Assembly: GCF_014145505.1 (NCBI RefSeq)
Contig: NZ_JACIUZ010000039.1
Coordinates: 1-37,995 of the forward strand
Reading direction: 5' to 3'
Origin: Limosilactobacillus fastidiosus
GTDB lineage: Bacteria; Bacillota; Bacilli; Lactobacillales; Lactobacillaceae
Length of the DNA: 37,995 nt
Positions 8,107-17,680 of this stretch are shown here, in pieces. A program made the position numbers and the translations under genes. Numbering within the stretch: the stretch's first letter is position 1; each line of letters opens with the position of its first letter. Under the pieces are notes generated by a model. That model did no database searches. It worked only from the letters and a program-made list of their open reading frames with translations, and had not been told where the DNA came from.

Positions 8107-9442
8107 AGAAAACACAAATGATTTTGCACCATTAAAGGGAATCAAGGTTGTTGATTGGACTCAGGTTCAGTCCGGTCCTTCCTGTACGCAACTTTTAGCA
8201 TGGTTAGGTGCTGATGTTATTAAGATTGAACGGACTAATACTGGTGATCCAACTCGGAATGAATTGCTTGATATTAAGGACTCGTGGAGCCTTTACTACC
8301 TTCAATTGAACGCCAACAAGAAGTCCTTAACCTTGAACATTAAGACTCCTGAAGGGCAAAAGATTATGTATGATCTGTTGAAGAAGGCTGATATTTTCGT
8401 TGAAAACATCAAGCCGGGAGCAGCTAAAAAAGCTGGCTTTGGTTGGGAAAAGGTTCATAAACTGAATCCACGTTTAATCATGGCTTCATTGAAGGGCTTT
8501 AACCAGGGCTCACGGTTTGAAAATGTTAAGGCCTTTGAACCGGTCGCTCAGTCAGCTGGTGGTGCTGCATCTGCAACTGGTTGGAATGAGGGAAAGTATA
8601 ACGTCCCAACCCAATCAGCTGCCGCTTTGGGTGATTCAAATTCCGGAATGCACTTAACAATCGCTATTTTGGCAGCTCTTCTCCAACGTGAACACACTGG
8701 TGAAGGGACTTATGTTTACCAATCAATGCAAGATGCTGTGCTTAACCTTTGTCGGATTAAGCTTCGTGACCAAATTATGTTGGATAACTTAGGTGCATTA
8801 CCTCACTACGCTGTTTATCCAAACTTCAAGTGGGGGAAGGCTATTCCACGTGCTGAGAACACTGAAGGTGGTCAAGTAATTGGTTGGACATATAAGGCTA
8901 AGGGTTGGGAAACTGATCCGAACGCTTACGTTTACATCGTTGTCCAAAACAGTGACAAGAGTTGGGAAACAATTGCCAAGACAATGGGGCACCCAGAATG
9001 GGCTACTGATCCACGCTTTGAAGGTTGGCAAAACCGGCAATTGCATAAGGAAGAACTTTACCCATTAATTGAATCGTATACTAAGAATTACGATAAATTC
9101 GAGTTAACCAAGAAGTTAGGTGCCGTTGGGATTCCAGTTGGTCCAGTTCTTGACTGGCACGAATTGGAAAATGATCCGGACCTTAATGAGGATGGAACAA
9201 TTGTTACCATTGATCAAGGTGGTAACCGTGGTAAGTTCAAGACAATTGGTCTACCATTTACTCTTGCTAACTACAAGCCAGATTATAAGCGGGCACCAGA
9301 TCTTGGTGAAAACAACAAGGAAATCCTTAAATCCCTTGGCTACGATCCAGCTCAAATTGATGAATTAGTTGAAAAGGGTGTTATTTCCAGAGTTAAGAAG
9401 CCGGATAACCCACGGACCCAGGTTATTAAGGGTGAAGAATAA
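8099..9442 (+). CDS. frc: Formyl-CoA:oxalate CoA-transferase
   Basis: Class III CoA-transferase that moves CoA from formyl-CoA to oxalate, regenerating oxalyl-CoA for Oxc and releasing formate. The nucleophilic aspartate is read as D179 in LGDSNSGMH, aligning with Asp169 of the Oxalobacter enzyme given a slightly longer N terminus. Other family blocks are IKVVDWTQVQSGPSCTQLLA and GTYVYQSMQDAVLNLCRIK. I start at ATG 8099 (447 residues) because AAAGGAG (8084-8090) lies 8 nt upstream; an in-frame ATG at 8072 has no site. The oxc overlap of 8 bp suggests coupled translation. A hairpin at 9487-9519 ends the operon. Confidence 0.97.
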   Translation: MTEENTNDFAPLKGIKVVDWTQVQSGPSCTQLLAWLGADVIKIERTNTGDPTRNELLDIKDSWSLYYLQLNANKKSLTLNIKTPEGQKIMYDLLKKADIFVENIKPGAAKKAGFGWEKVHKLNPRLIMASLKGFNQGSRFENVKAFEPVAQSAGGAASATGWNEGKYNVPTQSAAALGDSNSGMHLTIAILAALLQREHTGEGTYVYQSMQDAVLNLCRIKLRDQIMLDNLGALPHYAVYPNFKWGKAIPRAENTEGGQVIGWTYKAKGWETDPNAYVYIVVQNSDKSWETIAKTMGHPEWATDPRFEGWQNRQLHKEELYPLIESYTKNYDKFELTKKLGAVGIPVGPVLDWHELENDPDLNEDGTIVTIDQGGNRGKFKTIGLPFTLANYKPDYKRAPDLGENNKEILKSLGYDPAQIDELVEKGVISRVKKPDNPRTQVIKGEE

Positions 9443-9486
9443 TATTATGGAAAATAAGAATCAATAACTCTCAGCAATATAAATAA

Positions 9487-9519
9487 AAAGAGGATGGAAA
9501 ATATTTTTCCATCCTCTTT
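9487..9519. terminator. Bidirectional terminator after frc
   Basis: AAAGAGGATGGAAAA (9487-9501) and TTTTCCATCCTCTTT (9505-9519) pair perfectly around a 3-nt loop. The element lies between convergent genes and has A and T runs on its two sides. Confidence 0.9.
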
Positions 9520-9524
9520 ACTTT

Positions 9525-9956
9525 TTAATGCTTCTTAAAAAGCACTTGTTTGAGATTATGCCACCAAGCACCCTTTTCTTGGTGTCCTGAAACGTCTTGA
9601 GTAACTTCAACACAACCAATATATTTACCATCATTATCATGAAGTGAGTAAAAAGCAATGTTAACTGGTTTACCATGATAATGGATAATCAAACTAAGAA
9701 CACCACGTTTGCCATCATGCATTTGCTTGAGAACTTGCTTAACCCGCTCTTGACTGTGACCAGGGTGGACTTCTAAAACATGCTTGCCTAAATCGTCATC
9801 AGTTCGCTTGAAGAGTCGGTGCCGATTAGCAGACGACCAGCGAACGATATCATGCTCATCAATGAAATCGAATTCTTCGGGAATAGTTTGAAAAATTGCG
9901 TTAAGTTGGGTTAGGGTTAAATTACCACCCAGAAGATTAACTGTTTCGTTATTCAT
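9525..9956 (-). CDS. PAS-domain protein (DUF438 C-terminal type)
   Basis: Protein of 143 residues that is essentially one PAS domain. It starts with a short helical leader (LTLTQLNAIFQTIPEEF), then FDFIDEHDIVRWSS, GKHVLEVHPG, and GKYIGCVEVTQDVS, the pattern of the PAS module found at the C terminus of DUF438 proteins. No output domain is attached, so it may sense a ligand or redox state and act on a partner; this is not shown here. AAAGGAG precedes the ATG. It lies 15 nt behind the exonuclease gene on the minus strand and probably shares its transcript. Confidence 0.8.
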   Translation of the reverse strand: MNNETVNLLGGNLTLTQLNAIFQTIPEEFDFIDEHDIVRWSSANRHRLFKRTDDDLGKHVLEVHPGHSQERVKQVLKQMHDGKRGVLSLIIHYHGKPVNIAFYSLHDNDGKYIGCVEVTQDVSGHQEKGAWWHNLKQVLFKKH

Positions 9957-9971
9957 GGATTAGGTTCTCCT

Positions 9972-10508
9972 TTAATTGTAAAAATTAATGAATGGGCGAA
10001 GTTTGTCGGCACCAAAATGCGTAGCTTCATATAATAAAATGTTTGCACAAGCCTGGGCGTCATCAAGGGCGTTATGGTGGTGGTGCAAATCAATCTGTAA
10101 GGCGTTACAAACGGTGTTGAGTTTATAGTTGCTGAGGCCGGGAATTAATTGCCGACTACTCTTGACGGTGTCGAGAGTCTGGTAAGTTGGTGGTTGAATC
10201 CCATAGTGAAGAAGGGTGTTTTTTAAGACACTATTATCAAAACTATTATTATGAGCAATCACAAGTTGCTCTGGCTGGTAGAATTGTTTAATGTGTTGCC
10301 AAACTTCGGGAAATAGTGGAGCATCCTGAACATCTTTTTCATGGATGCCGTGAATTTGAACGTTTCTCCAAAAAAATTCAGTTTGGGGATTAATTAGGGT
10401 ATAAAATTCGTCAGTGATTTGGTTATTCCGAACGATTGTTAGGGCCAATGAGCAGGCACTGGAACGTTTACCGCTTGCAGTTTCAAAATCCATCGCAATG
10501 AAATTCAC
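9972..10508 (-). CDS. DnaQ/epsilon-like 3'-5' exonuclease
   Basis: DEDD-family exonuclease of 178 residues, related to the epsilon proofreading domain but stand-alone. ExoI shows in AMDFETA (D7, E9), ExoII in HNNSFDNSVL, and ExoIII in HHNALDDAQAC, which is the DEDDh variant. The start is set at GTG 10508: AAAGGAG lies 10 nt upstream and the product begins directly with the beta strand NFIAMDFE. The upstream ATG at 10547 has no such site. It likely trims DNA or RNA ends in repair or turnover; the substrate is unknown. The PAS gene follows at 15 nt. Confidence 0.9.
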   Translation of the reverse strand: MNFIAMDFETASGKRSSACSLALTIVRNNQITDEFYTLINPQTEFFWRNVQIHGIHEKDVQDAPLFPEVWQHIKQFYQPEQLVIAHNNSFDNSVLKNTLLHYGIQPPTYQTLDTVKSSRQLIPGLSNYKLNTVCNALQIDLHHHHNALDDAQACANILLYEATHFGADKLRPFINFYN

Positions 10509-10645
10509 GAAGCAAGCTCTCCTTTCGTTGGTTAAAAATATTAACAATATAATTAATTCTAACAGTAATTCTGTTCATGCGACAGAAGTTTTATGTACAA
10601 ACATGATACAATATTGCTAAAAACAAAATAAAGGACGACGAAGCA

Positions 10646-11542
10646 ATGGCAATTGATCTAATTAAAGAATTTCCCAAAATTGATATTAAAAAGCAAGAAC
10701 CGCTTTCAAAGTATACCTTTACTCATACTGGTGGCAAGGCTGATTGGTTAGCTTTTCCAGAAAGTGTCGAACAAGTTCAACAATTAGTGGATTTTGTTCG
10801 GAAAAATAATCTTCCCTTAACTGTCATCGGAAATGCCAGTAATTTAATTGTTCGTGATGGTGGAGTTGCTGGGTTAGTAATGATCGTTACTAAGATGAAT
10901 CAGATTAAGGTTGAAGGCGATGTGGTTAAGGCACAAGCTGGAGCTACTTATATTAAGACTACCCAAGTAGCTCGGGACCATAGTTTAACTGGTTTAGAGT
11001 TTGCTGCTGGGATTCCTGGAAGTGTTGGTGGGGCGGTCTTTATGAACGCTGGTGCATATGGGGGAGAAACCCAATTTGTTGTTAAGTCAGCAACGATCAT
11101 GTTGCCAACTGGTGAAATTCAGGAACTAAATAACGAAGAGTTAGACTTTGGATATCGGCATAGTAGTGTGCAGGATAATAATGGAGTTGTGCTAGAAGCT
11201 TCCTTTGGATTGAAGGCAGGCAATAAAGAAGAAATTACTGCGCAAATGGATGAGCTTAATGCTCGGCGGGCGGCTAAGCAACCTTTAGAGTTGCCATCCT
11301 GTGGAAGTGTCTTCAAACGGCCAAAGGGGTACTTCGCTGGTAAATTAATTCATGATTCTGGCCTTCAGGGTTACACTTCAGGAGGGGCTCAAGTATCAAA
11401 GAAGCATGCTGGCTTTATTGTTAATATTAACAACGGGACAGCTACTGATTACCTGAATGTTATTCGCCATGTTCAAAGAGTTGTCAAAGAGAAGTTCGGT
11501 GTTGAGCTCGAAACAGAAGTCCGGATTATTGGACGGGATTAA
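10646..11542 (+). CDS. murB: UDP-N-acetylenolpyruvoylglucosamine reductase
   Basis: FAD enzyme that reduces UDP-GlcNAc-enolpyruvate to UDP-MurNAc with NADPH, a committed step of peptidoglycan synthesis in the cytoplasm. The 298-residue length is usual for type II MurB. FAD-binding segments [12 protein letters not shown] and [19 protein letters not shown] are clear, and the active-site segment SCGSVFKRP carries the serine that protonates the intermediate. The product closes with the C-terminal [19 protein letters not shown] precedes the ATG. It is transcribed alone: the upstream neighbour is divergent and a long perfect hairpin follows at 11548-11591. Confidence 0.97.
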   Translation: MAIDLIKEFPKIDIKKQEPLSKYTFTHTGGKADWLAFPESVEQVQQLVDFVRKNNLPLTVIGNASNLIVRDGGVAGLVMIVTKMNQIKVEGDVVKAQAGATYIKTTQVARDHSLTGLEFAAGIPGSVGGAVFMNAGAYGGETQFVVKSATIMLPTGEIQELNNEELDFGYRHSSVQDNNGVVLEASFGLKAGNKEEITAQMDELNARRAAKQPLELPSCGSVFKRPKGYFAGKLIHDSGLQGYTSGGAQVSKKHAGFIVNINNGTATDYLNVIRHVQRVVKEKFGVELETEVRIIGRD

Positions 11543-11547
11543 ATAAG

Positions 11548-11591
11548 AATAAGTCCTAAAGTCATCGTATTAGATGACTTTAGGACTTATT
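11548..11591. terminator. Terminator after murB
   Basis: A 19-bp perfect stem, 11548-11566 with 11573-11591 (core AAGTCCTAAAGTCATC), around a 6-nt loop, followed by TTCTTTATT. The 101 bases from 11592 to the next gene show nothing I can name. Confidence 0.92.
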
Positions 11592-11692
11592 TCTTTATTG
11601 AAATGATTCTATTGAAATTGAGGTGGAATGAGTTTGTCGTAACTACAGTCTCCACTTGAATATCCTGGACTCGATTATTAGTCCGTCACGGA

Positions 11693-12352
11693 TCACACTT
11701 TAAATCTTGTATTCTGCACTGTTTTGAGGATCCAGTAAGAAAGAATTTGGAGGCAGGTGAGGATGAGAGTGAATTTTAACATGTTAATTGACCAGATGGA
11801 CATAAGTTGCTGGAAAAACCAACTTGGAGTGAAAAAGAGATAGATGGAATGGAGACGAAGAAAGCGGCCAATGTAGATTCCAATACTGGAAATAAATGAA
11901 AAGAGAATAATCCACCAAAATTTTAACGTTGGGTGTTTAGGCGTGATTAGTTCAGTAAGTTGGTGGCTGACTTGATCTAATGAAAGTAAACCGAAGAAAA
12001 GGCAACTAACAGCACAGAGAACCATGATCGCAAAGATTAACCAGATATGAGGATCAGACTTGAGAATGCCGTTAATACTAGTGTGGGGATTGAGCCAGGA
12101 AAGGTGGAAGAGGTCAGTCATGACGTACGGGGTATTGGGATAAAATAACAGCCAAACGATTAGGCTAACCCAAAAAGCTAGTGCCCGACGATCATTGAAT
12201 CGGGGTAATTGAAAGCCGATTTCTACCGGAATATAAGCAAGAAAAACATTGAAGGCCATGAAGTTAAATGGTTTAGGCATAAAAAGTTTAAGGAGGATAA
12301 TCGCAATCCAAAAGAAAATACGGATTTGCCATTGTTTTGTTAATTTAAACAT
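11693..12352 (-). CDS. DUF1361 integral membrane protein
   Basis: Membrane protein of 219 residues with about six hydrophobic segments. The DUF1361 signature region FYPNTPYVMTDLFHL lies after the third span. No function is established for the family. The start is placed at ATG 12352 because AAGGA lies 9 nt upstream; an ATG at 12385 would add 11 residues and has no site. It is convergent with murB and divergent from cdaA, so it stands alone. Confidence 0.85.
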   Translation of the reverse strand: MFKLTKQWQIRIFFWIAIILLKLFMPKPFNFMAFNVFLAYIPVEIGFQLPRFNDRRALAFWVSLIVWLLFYPNTPYVMTDLFHLSWLNPHTSINGILKSDPHIWLIFAIMVLCAVSCLFFGLLSLDQVSHQLTELITPKHPTLKFWWIILFSFISSIGIYIGRFLRLHSIYLFFTPSWFFQQLMSIWSINMLKFTLILTCLQILSYWILKTVQNTRFKV

Positions 12353-12454
12353 TTGATCGGTTCCTTCCAGAAATAATAGTTTCACTGTCCAGAATACCAG
12401 ACTTTATTGTAGATACCAGAAATTTAGTAAACTGCGGTTCTTTTCGGAAGAAAA

Positions 12455-12463
12455 TGATATAAT
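12455..12463 (+). promoter_or_regulatory. Extended -10 promoter of the cdaA operon
   Basis: TGATATAAT at 12455-12463 is a TGn-extended -10 with a perfect TATAAT, 33 bp upstream of cdaA. No good -35 is present at 17-18 bp, which extended -10 promoters do not need. Confidence 0.6.
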
Positions 12464-12496
12464 GTTATGGTAATTTAGAGGATGGTGAGATAAGTT

Positions 12497-13345
12497 ATGC
12501 AGTTTATTTCAGCGCTGTTTACTTGGCAGAACCTGATCCATCTAATCGATATCTTAGTAATTTGGTTTTTAATCTATGAATTATTATTGTTAATTCGTGG
12601 TACCCGTGCTGTTCAGTTATTCCGGGGGATCTTGATTATTATCTTGGTTAAGGTCGTGAGCTGGTATGTTGGGCTGAGTACGGTTTCATGGGTTATGGAT
12701 CAGATTATTAATTGGGGAGTTATTGCCATTGTGATCATTTTCCAGCCAGAAATTCGTCGGGGACTGGAACACTTGGGACGTGGCACCTTCTTTACTCATA
12801 ATCAGACAGCTAATGAGACTGAGGAAGAAACTATTAGACAATTAGATCAGGCAATCCAGTATATGTCAAAGCGACGAATTGGTGCGTTGATTAGTATTGA
12901 AATGAAGACTGGTTTGGAAGAGTATATCGAAACTGGGATTCCACTGGATGCTGATATTTCAGGAGCGTTACTAATTAATACGTTTATTCCTAACACACCA
13001 CTTCATGATGGGGCGGTTATTATTAAGAATAATCGGATTTCAGTTGCTGCAGCCTATCTGCCGTTATCTGATAGTAAACTGATTCCAAAGGAACTTGGGA
13101 CCCGTCACCGGGCTGCAGTTGGGATCAGTGAAGTGACAGATGCTTTGACAATCGTTATTTCTGAAGAGACCGGTGAGGTGTCAATTACAAAGGATAATGA
13201 ATTAATCCGTAATATGTCACGAAACGATTACCTGAAATTCTTGCGGGCTCAGCTTTACAGTGAGTCATCTAGAAATGAGAATACGAACTTCTTTACCAAG
13301 CTCTTCTCATTCTTTAGTCGCCGAGGAGGTGGCAGCAATGAATAA
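12497..13345 (+). CDS. cdaA: Diadenylate cyclase CdaA (c-di-AMP synthase)
   Basis: Membrane enzyme that condenses two ATP into cyclic di-AMP, which controls potassium and osmolyte uptake and wall homeostasis. Three N-terminal transmembrane helices (to about residue 80) precede the DAC domain. Both catalytic motifs are intact: DGA at 171-173 (PLHDGAVII) and RHR at 203-205 (GTRHRAAVG). The 282-residue length is normal. It overlaps cdaR by 8 bp and leads the conserved cdaA-cdaR-glmM cluster, in which CdaR and GlmM modulate the cyclase. Confidence 0.98.
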   Translation: MQFISALFTWQNLIHLIDILVIWFLIYELLLLIRGTRAVQLFRGILIIILVKVVSWYVGLSTVSWVMDQIINWGVIAIVIIFQPEIRRGLEHLGRGTFFTHNQTANETEEETIRQLDQAIQYMSKRRIGALISIEMKTGLEEYIETGIPLDADISGALLINTFIPNTPLHDGAVIIKNNRISVAAAYLPLSDSKLIPKELGTRHRAAVGISEVTDALTIVISEETGEVSITKDNELIRNMSRNDYLKFLRAQLYSESSRNENTNFFTKLFSFFSRRGGGSNE

Positions 13346-14186
13346 CTGGGAATTTTTCAATAACAAGTGGTTTTTGCGGATAACATCACTAGTGTTAGCC
13401 CTTTTCCTGTTTTTCTATGTTAATAACGGGAGTAATGGTTTTCTTCGTCAGAATACGAGGCAGCATGACCAGACGAGTGCGTTAATGTCTAATAAAACGG
13501 CAGTTATTCAGATGCCGCTAGATATTACCACAGATAGCAACTACGTAGTGAGTGGTTATCCCAAAACAGTTAAGGTAAGCGTTAGCGGTCCTTCTGCGTT
13601 AGTAACAACAACCTCAAATACACAGAATTTTAAGGCCTATATTGACTTAACCAATGTTGGAACTGGCGAGCACCGGGTAAAGGTAAAAACAAGTGGCTTG
13701 AATTCAGAACTTCACGCAACTGTTAAGCCAAAGTACGTGACGATTAATATTCAACCACGGAAGACGATCGTAAAGAAGATTACGGTTCGTTTGGGTTCCC
13801 ATTCCCTGAGCAATAATTTTAAGATTGGTGACCCACGGACTGATGTGGATCATGTTCGCGTTTCTGGTTCACGTGAAGAAGTCGATAAGGTTGATCGAGT
13901 AGTTGCTTTTGTGGCAATGCCAAATAAAGCTACTGAAGATATTCACCGTCTAGTAACCTTACAAGCAGTGGATAAGAATGGGCAAACATTAAACGTCGTA
14001 ATTGAACCAAATACAACCAATGTGACGATTCCAATTCAGGGTAACAATAGCGATGCTGAAAATTCGTCGAGTGACAGTGAAAGTGAGCAGTCAAGTTCCA
14101 ATGGTAGTCACTCTAGTCGCGAAAGTTCGAGTGAAAACAGTTCGTCAAGTAATAGCACACAAGTAAGTTCAAATAATAATGATTAA
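13338..14186 (+). CDS. cdaR: CdaR, YbbR-domain regulator of CdaA
   Basis: Membrane-anchored extracytoplasmic protein that modulates CdaA. One N-terminal transmembrane segment (about residues 13-31, [15 protein letters not shown]) is followed by repeated YbbR beta modules; [10 protein letters not shown] and [13 protein letters not shown] mark equivalent positions in two of them. The last 45 or so residues are a Ser/Asn-rich low-complexity tail. The start is ATG 13338 (282 residues), with GAGGAGG upstream; the open frame extends back into cdaA without a ribosome site. It overlaps cdaA by 8 bp. Confidence 0.95.
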   Translation: MNNWEFFNNKWFLRITSLVLALFLFFYVNNGSNGFLRQNTRQHDQTSALMSNKTAVIQMPLDITTDSNYVVSGYPKTVKVSVSGPSALVTTTSNTQNFKAYIDLTNVGTGEHRVKVKTSGLNSELHATVKPKYVTINIQPRKTIVKKITVRLGSHSLSNNFKIGDPRTDVDHVRVSGSREEVDKVDRVVAFVAMPNKATEDIHRLVTLQAVDKNGQTLNVVIEPNTTNVTIPIQGNNSDAENSSSDSESEQSSSNGSHSSRESSSENSSSSNSTQVSSNNND

Positions 14187-14199
14187 GAGGAGAAAAATA

Positions 14200-15555
14200 A
14201 TGAAGTTAAAATATTTTGGTACTGATGGAGTTCGCGGAGTTGCAAATCAAGATTTAAGTCCTGAATTAGCCTTTCGTGTGGGTCGTGCTGGTGGGTATGT
14301 TTTAACCCGCCACTCTAACCGGAAACAACCACAAGTGTTAGTTTCACGGGATACCCGAATTTCTGGTCAAATGCTAGAGAGTGCTTTAGTTGCTGGTTTG
14401 TTGTCAGTAGGAATCGAGGTTTTACGGTTAGGGGTAGTTACTACACCTGGTGTGGCTTACCTAGTGCGGGCTCAAGAAGCCGATGCGGGTGTTATGATTA
14501 CTGCGAGTCATAATCCAATCAAGTATAATGGGATTAAGTATTTTGGTGGAGATGGCTTTAAGTTATCTGATGATTTGGAATATGAAATTGAACAATTATT
14601 GGATGCTGATGAAGATACTTTACCACGACCATCTGACGAAGGCCTTGGGACCGTGGCTGATTACCATGAGGGGGCATTGAAGTATACCTCATTCCTTGAA
14701 CAAACCGTATCAACAGACCTATCTGGTTTGAAGGTTGTTGTTGATGCCGCTAATGGTGCTACTTCGGGGTTTGTTTCTAATCTTTTTGCTGACATGAATG
14801 TTGACTTTATTCCAATTAACGCTCAACCAAATGGCTTAAATACCAACCTTAACTGTGGTTCAACTCACCCGGAAGAACTCCAAAAAGCTGTTGTTGAAAA
14901 TAAGGCCGATCTTGGAATTGCCTTTGATGGAGATGGTGACCGGTGTATTGCGGTTGATAGTGAAGGAAATATCGTTAATGGTGATAAGATCATGTACATT
15001 TGTGGTAAGTACATGGATAGCAAGGGCTTATTGAAAAAGGACACTGTTGTAACAACGGTGATGAGTAACATGGGGATGTACAAGGCCCTTGAAAGTCATA
15101 GCATGACCAGTGTAAAGACTAAGGTTGGTGACCGTTACGTTGTGGAAGAGATGTTGAAGAAGGGCTATAATCTCGGTGGTGAACAATCTGGTCATATTAT
15201 CTTCTTGGATTACAATACTACTGGAGACGGAATGTTGACTGCCCTTCAATTACTCTCTGTAATTAAAGAAACAGGTAAGTCATTGAAAGAATTAGCCAGT
15301 GATGTGACTGATTACCCACAAGAACTTGTAAATATCAAGGTTGCTGATAAGGCTGCTGCGATGAATAATGAAAAGCTTCGGGCGATTATTGAAGAAGTTG
15401 AGAATGAAATGAATGGCGATGGTCGAGTATTAGTTCGTCCAAGTGGAACTGAACCGCTACTCCGAATTATGGCAGAAGCAGCCACTCCAGAACTAGTTCA
15501 CCAATACGTTGAACGAATTGCTGAAGTTGCTCGGCAAGAACTTGAAGTTAAATAA
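14200..15555 (+). CDS. glmM: Phosphoglucosamine mutase
   Basis: Converts glucosamine-6-phosphate to glucosamine-1-phosphate for UDP-GlcNAc synthesis. The phosphorylated serine is S103 in TASHNP, the metal loop is DGDGDR (about residue 245), the sugar loop is GGEQSGHI, and the phosphate-binding loop [10 protein letters not shown] is near the C terminus. The protein has 451 residues. The start is ATG 14200 with GAGGAG upstream; the frame also offers ATG 14179 inside cdaR, which I reject. In other Firmicutes GlmM binds and inhibits CdaA, so the gene order links wall precursor supply to c-di-AMP. Confidence 0.98.
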   Translation: MKLKYFGTDGVRGVANQDLSPELAFRVGRAGGYVLTRHSNRKQPQVLVSRDTRISGQMLESALVAGLLSVGIEVLRLGVVTTPGVAYLVRAQEADAGVMITASHNPIKYNGIKYFGGDGFKLSDDLEYEIEQLLDADEDTLPRPSDEGLGTVADYHEGALKYTSFLEQTVSTDLSGLKVVVDAANGATSGFVSNLFADMNVDFIPINAQPNGLNTNLNCGSTHPEELQKAVVENKADLGIAFDGDGDRCIAVDSEGNIVNGDKIMYICGKYMDSKGLLKKDTVVTTVMSNMGMYKALESHSMTSVKTKVGDRYVVEEMLKKGYNLGGEQSGHIIFLDYNTTGDGMLTALQLLSVIKETGKSLKELASDVTDYPQELVNIKVADKAAAMNNEKLRAIIEEVENEMNGDGRVLVRPSGTEPLLRIMAEAATPELVHQYVERIAEVARQELEVK

Positions 15556-15561
15556 TAAGTT

Positions 15562-15592
15562 AAGAGTGAGAAAAGTATTTTTTCTCGCTCTT
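15562..15592 (+). terminator. Terminator after glmM
   Basis: AAGAGTGAGAAAA (15562-15574) pairs with TTTTCTCGCTCTT (15580-15592) with one G-T pair, followed by TTATTTTA. Confidence 0.85.
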
Positions 15593-15636
15593 TTATTTTA
15601 TAGTTTTACAAACTAGACCAATTAAAGAGAATTAAA

Positions 15637-15665
15637 TTGACAAGAATTGCGCAAGGCATTATGAT
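15637..15665 (+). promoter_or_regulatory. Strong promoter of glmS
   Basis: A consensus TTGACA (15637-15642) and TATGAT (15660-15665) are spaced exactly 17 bp. Initiation would be near 15672, giving a leader of about 63 nt. Confidence 0.85.
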
Positions 15666-15734
15666 ACTAAGTGTATTTAATAAGTGGGATACTTTATAAG
15701 TGTCTATACCAATTTTAAAAGGATGGTATTAATT

Positions 15735-17555
15735 ATGTGTGGAATTGTTGGAGTGACTGGAAATAAGGACAGTCTATCAATTTTAATTAATGGTTTGAAG
15801 CGGCTTGAATATCGTGGTTATGATTCAGCTGGTGTCTATGTTAACGATAATGAAGGTCATGATTACCTTGTTAAGCGTGCTGGGCGAATTAGTAACCTTG
15901 AAGACGCTTTGACTGATGATGTTCAAGGATTATCAGGAATTGGCCATACTCGTTGGGCTACTCATGGTGAACCGAATGAAGCCAACGCTCACCCACAATA
16001 CTCAAGCGATGAACGTTTCTACCTTGTTCACAACGGTGTGATTGAAAACTATGCTCAATTAAAGGCGGACTACTTATCTGACGTTAATTTTAAGAGTCAA
16101 ACTGATACTGAAGTAGTAGTTCAATTAGTAGATAAGTTCGTGGTTGAAGATCACTTAACCACGAAGGACGCCTTGCTTAAGGTGCTGAAGTTAATCAGTC
16201 CTGATTCATCATATGCCTTTGTCTTGATGGATAAGAAAGAACCAGATACCCTTTACGTTGCTAAGAACAAGAGCCCATTACTTGTGGGGATTGGTGATGG
16301 CTACAATATGGTTGGTTCAGATGCTACTTCAATGTTAAAGCAAACTAACGAATTCATGGAATTAGACGATCACGAATTAGTTATCGTAAAACCACATTCT
16401 ATTGAAATTGAAGATTTTGATGGTAATGAAAAGCACCGTGATACCTTTACTGTTGATATGGATCCGAATGCTGCGGACAAGGGAGCTTACCCATTCTACA
16501 TGTTAAAGGAAGTTGACGAACAACCTGCTGTAATGCGGAAGTTAGTCCAAAAGTACTTTGATGAAGACGGCAAGCCAACAATCAACGAAGAATTATTGAA
16601 GGCAATGTCAGAAGCTGATCACCTTTACATCATTGGCGCTGGTACTAGTTACCATGCTGGTTTGATTGGTGCGCGAATCTTTGAAAAGTTAGTTGGCATC
16701 CCAACTTCTGTTCACATTTCATCAGAATTTGCTTACGAACAACCATTGCTTTCTCAAAAGCCATTCTTTATCTTCTTGAGCCAAAGTGGTGAAACTGCTG
16801 ATAGCCGTGAAGTTTTGGTTAATGTTAACAAGAATAACTGGCCAAGTTTGACTATCACTAATGTTGACAAGTCAACGCTTTCTCGTGAAGCAACCTTCAC
16901 TGAATTACTTTACGCTGGTCCTGAAATTGCAGTTGCATCTACTAAGGCTTACACTGCTCAAATTGCTGTTGAAGCAATCTTGGCAAAGGCTCTTGGGGAA
17001 TACATGGATAAGCCAGTTGCTGGTGCATTTGATGTTAAGCACCAACTTGGTTTGGTTGCCAATGGAATGCAATCAATTACTGATAGTAAGAGCATCTTGA
17101 AGGACCTTTCAGATAAGTATCTTTCTAAGCCACGGAATGCCTTCTACATTGGTCGAGGAATCGATTGGTCTGTATCTCTTGAAGCTGCATTGAAGTTGAA
17201 GGAAATTTCCTATGTTCAAGCTGAAGGTTTTGCTTCTGGTGAATTAAAGCACGGAACAATTGCTTTGATTGAAAAGGGAACCCCAGTTATTGGAATCATT
17301 ACGCAAGACCGAACTGCCGGTTTGACCCGGAGTAACCTTGAAGAAACAGAAGCTCGGGGGGCTAATACCCTGACGATCGTTTCTCGTCACTTGGCAAAGG
17401 ATAACGATAACATTATCTTGCCCGACGTTGACGAATTGTTAAGCCCATTGCTTAGTGTTGTTCCAGCACAATTGTTGGCTTACTACACTAGTCTTGGTAA
17501 AGGTTTAGATGTTGATAAACCACGTAACTTGGCTAAGTCAGTTACTGTTCAATAA
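15735..17555 (+). CDS. glmS: Glutamine:fructose-6-phosphate aminotransferase
   Basis: Makes glucosamine-6-phosphate from fructose-6-phosphate and glutamine, the entry step to UDP-GlcNAc. The start must be ATG 15735, since the glutaminase nucleophile Cys follows the initiator Met (MCGIVGVTG); the open frame to 15684 is not coding. The glutaminase domain covers about residues 1-230 (TRWATHGEP, HNGVIEN). Two SIS domains follow, with IGAGTSYHAG and SQSGETADS in the first and SLEAALKLKEISY in the second. The end KPRNLAKSVTVQ is canonical. It is 606 residues long, monocistronic, and has a terminator on each side. Confidence 0.98.
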   Translation: MCGIVGVTGNKDSLSILINGLKRLEYRGYDSAGVYVNDNEGHDYLVKRAGRISNLEDALTDDVQGLSGIGHTRWATHGEPNEANAHPQYSSDERFYLVHNGVIENYAQLKADYLSDVNFKSQTDTEVVVQLVDKFVVEDHLTTKDALLKVLKLISPDSSYAFVLMDKKEPDTLYVAKNKSPLLVGIGDGYNMVGSDATSMLKQTNEFMELDDHELVIVKPHSIEIEDFDGNEKHRDTFTVDMDPNAADKGAYPFYMLKEVDEQPAVMRKLVQKYFDEDGKPTINEELLKAMSEADHLYIIGAGTSYHAGLIGARIFEKLVGIPTSVHISSEFAYEQPLLSQKPFFIFLSQSGETADSREVLVNVNKNNWPSLTITNVDKSTLSREATFTELLYAGPEIAVASTKAYTAQIAVEAILAKALGEYMDKPVAGAFDVKHQLGLVANGMQSITDSKSILKDLSDKYLSKPRNAFYIGRGIDWSVSLEAALKLKEISYVQAEGFASGELKHGTIALIEKGTPVIGIITQDRTAGLTRSNLEETEARGANTLTIVSRHLAKDNDNIILPDVDELLSPLLSVVPAQLLAYYTSLGKGLDVDKPRNLAKSVTVQ

Positions 17556-17562
17556 TTAATTT

Positions 17563-17605
17563 ATAAAAGCCAGATGCCCTCTTATGGTTAGCATCTGGCT
17601 TTTAT
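17563..17605 (+). terminator. Terminator after glmS
   Basis: ATAAAAGCCAGATGC (17563-17577) pairs perfectly with GCATCTGGCTTTTAT (17591-17605). Confidence 0.92.
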
Positions 17606-17645
17606 TGTCACTTATTGAACTTTTTAAAGGAAATAATTAAAATGA

Positions 17646-17674
17646 TTGACATCACTTTATGAAACCGCTATCAT
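17646..17674 (+). promoter_or_regulatory. Promoter of the candidate small RNA
   Basis: TTGACA (17646-17651) and TATCAT (17669-17674), 17 bp apart, with no coding start nearby downstream before a terminator. Confidence 0.7.
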
Positions 17675-17680
17675 AAAATG

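Noticed and set aside
10569-10587. Inverted repeat TTCTGT/ACAGAA upstream of murB
   Set aside because: Only 6-bp arms, and no clear promoter to relate it to.
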